NCBI GenBank assembly: GCA_019973575.1
Contig: BPUI01000004.1
Span: 220,459-284,458, forward strand
Length of the DNA stretch: 64,000 nucleotides
Direction of reading: 5' to 3'
From: Gemmatimonadetes bacterium T265
Lineage (GTDB): Bacteria > Gemmatimonadota > Gemmatimonadetes > Gemmatimonadales > Gemmatimonadaceae
Numbering within the stretch: position 1 is the stretch's first letter; the number at the start of each line of letters is the position of its first letter. Below are positions 59,658 through 64,000 of the stretch, one piece after another. The notes under the pieces are model-generated. The model saw nothing but the letters and a program-made list of their open reading frames with translations. It was not told the origin of the DNA and did no database searches. Position numbers and translations under genes: made by a program.

Positions 59658-62600
59658 GTGCTCCCGCCCGACCCTTCCGGCCTCGAACCCGCCCCAAGCG
59701 CCCCTTTCGCGACCGAGGGCCGTGTGCGCACCGTGCCCCACAACGTCCCGCTCGCGCTCTCGTCGTTCGTGGGGCGCGCGCGCGAGCGGGACGCTGTGGC
59801 CGAGGCGCTCGTTCACGCGCGCCTCGTCACGATCACCGGCCCCGGCGGGGCGGGGAAGACTCGCCTCGCCCGCGAGGTGGCCGCGGCCGTCGTCGAGGCG
59901 GCCGCGGCGGGCGCCGACGCGTTCGCGGACGGCGTGTGGTGGCTGGAACTCGCCTCCGTGGCCGACGGGGTGCAGGTGCCGCAGGCCGCGGCCGCGCTGC
60001 TCGGCGTGCGCGCCGCGCCCGGGCGCGACGTGGCCGACGCCGTCGCCGACGCGCTGCACGCGCGCCGCACGTTGCTCGTGCTCGACAACTGCGAGCACGT
60101 GGTCGACGCGGCCGCGGCCTTTACGGAGCGGTTGCTGCGCGCGGCGCCCGGCGTCCGGGTGCTGGCGACGAGTCGCGAGGCGCTCGCGGTCGAGGGCGAG
60201 TCCGCGTGGGCGCTGCCGCCGCTCGGCACGCCGCCCCCGGCGCTCGCAGGCGGGCGGGCGGCGGGCGCGCCCACCCGGCGGGCGCTGGCCGACTACGAGG
60301 CGGTGCAGCTGTTCGTCGAGCGCGCGCGCGCCGCCCAGCCCACGTTCGCGCTCACCGACGCGAACGCCGCCGCCGTCGCCGCGATCACGACGCGCCTCGA
60401 CGGGCTGCCGCTCGCCCTCGAACTGGCGGCCGTGTCGGTGGCGGCGCTCGGCGTCGAGCAGCTCGCGGCGCGGCTCGACGACGTGTTCGCACTGCTCACC
60501 CGGGGGCGCCGCACCGCGCTCCCGCGCCACCGCACGCTGCGCGCCCTGCTCGACTGGAGCCACGCCCTGCTCGACGGCGAGGAGCGCCTGCTGCTCGCGC
60601 GGCTGGCCGTGTTCCGCGGTGCCTTTCCGCTCGACGCGGCGGAGGCGGTGTGCGCGGACGGGCCCGGTGACCCGCCAGGCGTCCTGCCTTACGACGCGTT
60701 CCCCGCCGAGCCGCCCCTGGCGTGCGCGGCAGTCCCCGGGACGCTCGGCCGCCTCGTCGAGCGCTCGCTTGTCGAAGTGCGCGAGCAGGGCGGGGAGACG
60801 CGCTTCCGCCTGCTCGAGACGGTGCGCCAGTACGCGCTCGCCCGGCTGCGCGAGCGCGCCGACGCGGAGCGCCGCGCCCGGGCGCGACACGCCGCGTGGG
60901 TGGAAGCGTTCACGGCCGCGTCGGTGCCCGGCGCGTGGAGCCCGGCGCGCGGGCGCACGATCCGCGCGCTGGAGCGCGAGGTCGACGAGGTCCGCGCCGC
61001 GCTCGCGTGGGCCGCCGGCCCCGACGGAGACGTCCAGACCGCGGTGCGCATCGGCGGCGCGCTCGACTGGTTCTGGTTCTCGGGGGTGCCGTGGGGTGAG
61101 GCGCGCACCCTCACGGACGCCGCACTCCACGCCGCCGACGCCGAGGCCGTGCCCGACGCCTCGCGCCCGCCGGCCGAGCAGGCCGCGCTGGCGACGCTGC
61201 TCTACCCGATCGCGGGGCTCGCCTACTTCGCCGGCGACCCGGAGGCGATGCTCAATCCGGTCCGGCGCGGACTCGCGCTCTGGGCAGCCGTCGACGCCGC
61301 CCGCGCCGGGGACCCCGCGCTCGACGCGCCGCTCCGCGCCGCCGCAGTGCGCGGGCGCACGGTCCTCGAGCAGCTGGCCGGCTTCGCCCACAGCATGCGC
61401 GGCGAGGCCGACGCCGCGCTCCGGGCGATGGACGCCGCCGTCGCGGCGGCGCAGCAGGGTGGCGACGCGTACCTGCACGCGGTCATGCGCATGCGCCGCG
61501 CGCTCGTGAGCGCCTTGCTGGGCCGCCCGCGCGACGCGGCCGCCGACTACGCGGCCGCCGTCCCGTCCCTCCGCGCGCTCGGCGAGACGTGGTTCCTGTC
61601 GCTCGCGCTCGAAGGGATGGCGACGCTGGCACTCGCGGCCGGCGACGCGGCCGCGGCCGCCGCGCACGCGCGCGCGAGCGTGGCCGTGCTGCGCGACGAG
61701 CCCGACGCTTGGTTCGTCTCGCGCGCGCTGGACACGCTCGCGGCCGTGGCCGTCCTCCCGTCGGGCGACGCCGGGCCGGCACCCGCGCGGGGGGCGACGG
61801 CGGCCCGGCTCCTCGGCGCCGCGGCCGCGCTCCGGTCGGCCTGCGGCGCCGAGGTGATCGGCCCGGACCGGGCGCGGCACGCGGCGACGACCGCGGCCGC
61901 GCGCGGCGCCGCCGGCCCAGCGGCGTTCGACGCGGCGTGGGCGGCCGGCGCAGCCCTCGACCTCGGTGGCGCGATCGCGTTGGCGGCGGGGGACGGCGCC
62001 GCGTCGACGGTCGGCGACCCCGTCGCGGGGCCCACGCCGCCCTCCGCGGCGGGCACTCTCCCGGGCAGCGTCGCCGGTTCCCCCACCATGGACGCGCACG
62101 ACCGGGCGGCGCCGCACGGCCCGGCGGCGCTCGTGATCGACGCGCTCGGGCCGCTCGCGGTCGCGCGCCACGGGGTGCCGTTAGGCGTGCGCGAGCTGCC
62201 CACCGGGAACGTCACCGAACTGCTGCTGCTGCTCGTGGCGCGCCCGGACGGCGTGACCCGCGAGCAGGCCGGCGTCGCGCTCTGGCCCGAGGCGTCGGCG
62301 GCGCGCGTCCGCAACGCGTTCCACGTCACGCTCCACCACTTGCGCCGGGCGCTCGGTGGGGTGGACGGCGCGGATCAGGGGTGGATCACCTTCGCCGACG
62401 GGCGATACCGGCTGGCGCGCGAGGTCGCGCCGGGCGCGCGGCTCGACTGCGACGTGGACGCGGTGCTTGCCGCCGCCGGCCGCCTCTGCCGTGCCGAGCC
62501 CCGCCGCGAACCGCTCGATGTTGACGCTCTCGCCGCCGCGGCGGCCGCGTTCGGGCGCGCCCGCGGGCCGTTCGGCGAGGCGACCGCCGGTGGCGACTGG

Positions 62601-62900
62601 CTCGTCGAGGTGCAGGACGCCGTGCTGGCGGCGTGGGCGGACGGCATGCACGCGCTCGCGCGTCAGTACGCCCGCGCGGGGCGCATCGCCGAGGGGGCGG
62701 CGACGCTCGCGGCGCTCGTCGCGCGCGTGCCGCTGCGGGAGGGCGCGCACCGCGAGCTGATGGTGCTCTGGGCCGCCGGCGGCGAGCGCGCGCGCGCGTT
62801 AGGCCACTACGACGCGCTCGTCGAACGGCTGCGGCGGGACGTGGGCGCGGCGCCCGCGCGCGAAACGCGGGCGCTCGCGGACCGGATCCGGGGCGCGTAG
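59658..62900 (+). CDS. STAND ATPase regulator with C-terminal winged helix and BTAD
   Basis: Large regulator of 1080 residues. The N-terminal NB-ARC/AAA-type ATPase has P-loop ITGPGGAGKTRLAREVA (about 60-70), Walker B RTLLVLDNCEHVV (about 137-150), sensor region RVLATSREAL and the winged domain LLEWSHALLDGEERLLLARL-like (LDWSHALLDG here). Helical TPR-like repeats fill about 420-780. The C-terminus (about 815-1080) holds a winged helix (EQAGVALWPEASAARVRNAF, TLHHLRRALGG) and a bacterial transcriptional activator domain (ARAGRIAEGAATLAALVARV, REGAHRELMVLWAAGGERARA). Parts are those of SARP/AfsR regulators, but in reversed order. GTG 59658 is the start. No target can be named. Confidence 0.85.
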   Translation: MLPPDPSGLEPAPSAPFATEGRVRTVPHNVPLALSSFVGRARERDAVAEALVHARLVTITGPGGAGKTRLAREVAAAVVEAAAAGADAFADGVWWLELASVADGVQVPQAAAALLGVRAAPGRDVADAVADALHARRTLLVLDNCEHVVDAAAAFTERLLRAAPGVRVLATSREALAVEGESAWALPPLGTPPPALAGGRAAGAPTRRALADYEAVQLFVERARAAQPTFALTDANAAAVAAITTRLDGLPLALELAAVSVAALGVEQLAARLDDVFALLTRGRRTALPRHRTLRALLDWSHALLDGEERLLLARLAVFRGAFPLDAAEAVCADGPGDPPGVLPYDAFPAEPPLACAAVPGTLGRLVERSLVEVREQGGETRFRLLETVRQYALARLRERADAERRARARHAAWVEAFTAASVPGAWSPARGRTIRALEREVDEVRAALAWAAGPDGDVQTAVRIGGALDWFWFSGVPWGEARTLTDAALHAADAEAVPDASRPPAEQAALATLLYPIAGLAYFAGDPEAMLNPVRRGLALWAAVDAARAGDPALDAPLRAAAVRGRTVLEQLAGFAHSMRGEADAALRAMDAAVAAAQQGGDAYLHAVMRMRRALVSALLGRPRDAAADYAAAVPSLRALGETWFLSLALEGMATLALAAGDAAAAAAHARASVAVLRDEPDAWFVSRALDTLAAVAVLPSGDAGPAPARGATAARLLGAAAALRSACGAEVIGPDRARHAATTAAARGAAGPAAFDAAWAAGAALDLGGAIALAAGDGAASTVGDPVAGPTPPSAAGTLPGSVAGSPTMDAHDRAAPHGPAALVIDALGPLAVARHGVPLGVRELPTGNVTELLLLLVARPDGVTREQAGVALWPEASAARVRNAFHVTLHHLRRALGGVDGADQGWITFADGRYRLAREVAPGARLDCDVDAVLAAAGRLCRAEPRREPLDVDALAAAAAAFGRARGPFGEATAGGDWLVEVQDAVLAAWADGMHALARQYARAGRIAEGAATLAALVARVPLREGAHRELMVLWAAGGERARALGHYDALVERLRRDVGAAPARETRALADRIRGA

Positions 62901-62901
62901 C

Positions 62902-63465
62902 TCAGTCGGCCGGTGCGTACCGCGCGCCGGTGATCTGGAGGGTCCGCGCGCCCGCCGCGTCGGTCCGCAGGGCGTACTCGTGCGAGCGCGACCGGTCGGC
63001 GCGCTCGCGGTCGGTCATCGGCCGGTCGAAGTTGCGCGACGCGGCGCAGGTGTCGCGGCTCCTGAAGCGGCCGGTCTGCACCGCCTTCGCGAAGCTCGCG
63101 CCGGCGAACCGCACCGTGCCGCGCGCCTCCACCCAGACCTGCGTGCGGCACTGATACGCCTGCGTGTAGAGGTACGTGCGCTGCGTGTAGGTGCCGTCCG
63201 ACGCGAACACGTACTGGTCGGAGATGCCGTACGCGTTGCCCGCGTAGCGGCCCGTGTGGTCGTCCCAGAAGTCCGTGGGCGCGACGATTCCGTACCACCA
63301 GCTGCCGACCACCGTGGCCGGCACCGGCTCGGCAGCCGGGGTTGCCGCCGCGTGCGCGCCGCCCGCCGCCGCGAGGGCTGCCAGGGCCACGAGGGCCGCC
63401 GCGAGCGAAACGCTGGGGGCGGGGGGCGGGGGGCTGCGCTTCCAACGTTCCGTTAGGCGGGACAT
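62902..63465 (-). CDS. Secreted protein of unknown function
   Basis: Exported product of 187 residues with a long basic N-terminus, signal core VSLAAALVALAALAAAGG and AHAAA cleavage site. The mature part begins VVGSWWYGIVAPTDFWDD and has GTYTQRTYLYTQAYQCRT, VEARGTVRFAG and two Cys (YQCRT, DTCAAS) likely to form a disulfide. A lipocalin-like small beta-barrel is possible but I cannot name a family. Converges with the STAND gene with one base between stops. Confidence 0.6.
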   Translation of the reverse strand: MSRLTERWKRSPPPPAPSVSLAAALVALAALAAAGGAHAAATPAAEPVPATVVGSWWYGIVAPTDFWDDHTGRYAGNAYGISDQYVFASDGTYTQRTYLYTQAYQCRTQVWVEARGTVRFAGASFAKAVQTGRFRSRDTCAASRNFDRPMTDRERADRSRSHEYALRTDAAGARTLQITGARYAPAD

Positions 63466-63690
63466 GGGCCAGGTGCTCGGGTCGCGGGGAAAGGGGCGGC
63501 ACGCGAGGCACGGTACGGGGCCGCGCCTAATGCTCGCCCCGGCGACACCGGCGGCCGCTTACTACGCGCCAGGGAAAGACCCCCTGGCCATCGTTGCGGC
63601 GCGCTCCGGCAGTGGTGCAGGGCGCGGCTTATCCGCCGCGTCTCCGACCCCTCGCTGGCCTTCCCGTCACTTCGTAACCCCCGGCCTCCC

Positions 63691-64000
63691 ATGTCGACCC
63701 GTTCGCGTTCTGTGCTCACCGCCGCCGTCACTGCCGCCGTGCTCCTCCCCGCCGTCCCGGCGCACGCGCAGGGCTGGCTCAAGAAGGTCAAGGACGCCGC
63801 CACGCAGGCCGCCACCGACGCCGCAGCGCGCAAGAGCGGCGACGCCGCCCGCGCCGGCGTCGACGCGGCCGCCGGCGGGGTCACCGCCGCTGCCACGGGC
63901 AAGCGCGTCCCGGCCACCGCCGCCCCGGCAGCGGCCGCCCCCGCGGGGACGGCGGCGTCGCCCGCCGGCGCGTCGGCGGCCCCACCGGTGGCCGCTTCCG
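63691..64000 (+). CDS. Secreted Ala-rich protein, 3' end outside window
   Basis: Partial, 103 residues. Signal peptide VLTAAVTAAVLLPAVPAHAQ, then GWLKKVKDAATQAATDAA and Ala/Gly-rich low-complexity helix. Such N-termini occur in OmpA-like and outer-membrane lattice proteins of Gemmatimonadota, but no domain is visible before the window ends. ATG 63691. Confidence 0.6.
   Translation, partial: MSTRSRSVLTAAVTAAVLLPAVPAHAQGWLKKVKDAATQAATDAAARKSGDAARAGVDAAAGGVTAAATGKRVPATAAPAAAAPAGTAASPAGASAAPPVAAS

Noticed and set aside
1..64000. tRNA, rRNA, riboswitch, prophage, toxin-antitoxin or defence genes
   Set aside because: I looked for T-loop (GTTCGANNC) and other RNA landmarks, integrases, capsid/terminase, nuclease-helicase or toxin motifs and found none that I could support.

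Overview
This is a very GC-rich bacterial segment (about 73% by rough estimate) with no rRNA or tRNA that I can see. The gene content suggests a soil Gemmatimonadota, Gemmatirosa-like. The clues are an ECF sigma factor next to a large membrane Ser/Thr kinase, PEP/VPDSG-type C-terminal sorting signals, secreted HAF- and RCC1-repeat proteins, MliC and DUF481 envelope proteins, and lone two-component kinases. The assignment is an inference, since there is no marker gene.

Layout. 1-6.8 kb: a complete tripartite RND efflux operon (TolC, MFP lipoprotein, AcrB-type pump) and a DUF4239 membrane protein. 7-9.3 kb: a YihQ-like GH31 glycosidase. 9.5-15.1 kb (minus strand): a periplasmic redox cluster with a PQQ-type propeller lipoprotein, a HAF-repeat PEP-CTERM protein, a di-haem cytochrome c and a catalase-like protein, ending at a truncated duplicate of the GH31 5' end. 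15.6-18.7 kb: small membrane and hypothetical genes. 18.9-19.7 kb: an IS6-type element. 19.9-27.4 kb: amino-acid metabolism (PLP decarboxylase, GNAT-cupin fusion, PhzF, isochorismatase-like hydrolase, trans-sulfuration enzyme, MocR regulator). 27.4-29.1 kb: decayed DNA with a VPDSG-CTERM remnant and a transporter/peroxidase chimera. 29.4-34.0 kb: MliC-inhibitor fusion, membrane proteins, histidine kinase, acyltransferase-like protein, DUF481 beta-barrel. 34.3-38.0 kb: ECF sigma and Ser/Thr kinase. 38.2-39.8 kb: an IS4-type element with a clean 6-bp target duplication. 39.8-42.8 kb: frameshifted propeller protein, TetR regulator and SDR oxidoreductase sharing an operator. 42.9-51.2 kb: an insertion-sequence graveyard (IS6, IS66-like scrap, IS481, IS3, IS1182-like split by IS110) around an RCC1/PEP-CTERM pair and a dead sigma factor. 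51.4-64 kb: cupin remnant, orphan molybdopterin subunit, YdcZ-type protein, GH1 glycosidase, LOV histidine kinase hybrid, STAND-type regulator, secreted proteins.

The most unusual signals are not classical genes. The 7-mer GTTAGGC occurs at least 33 times, in every reading frame, at stop codons and in intergenic DNA. A conserved element of about 28 bp lies upstream of five genes, always in gene orientation. Short tandem duplications, often of 10-bp units, have expanded in or broken several mobile genes. I found no CRISPR array, prophage, conjugative machinery, biosynthetic megacluster or recognisable defence island.
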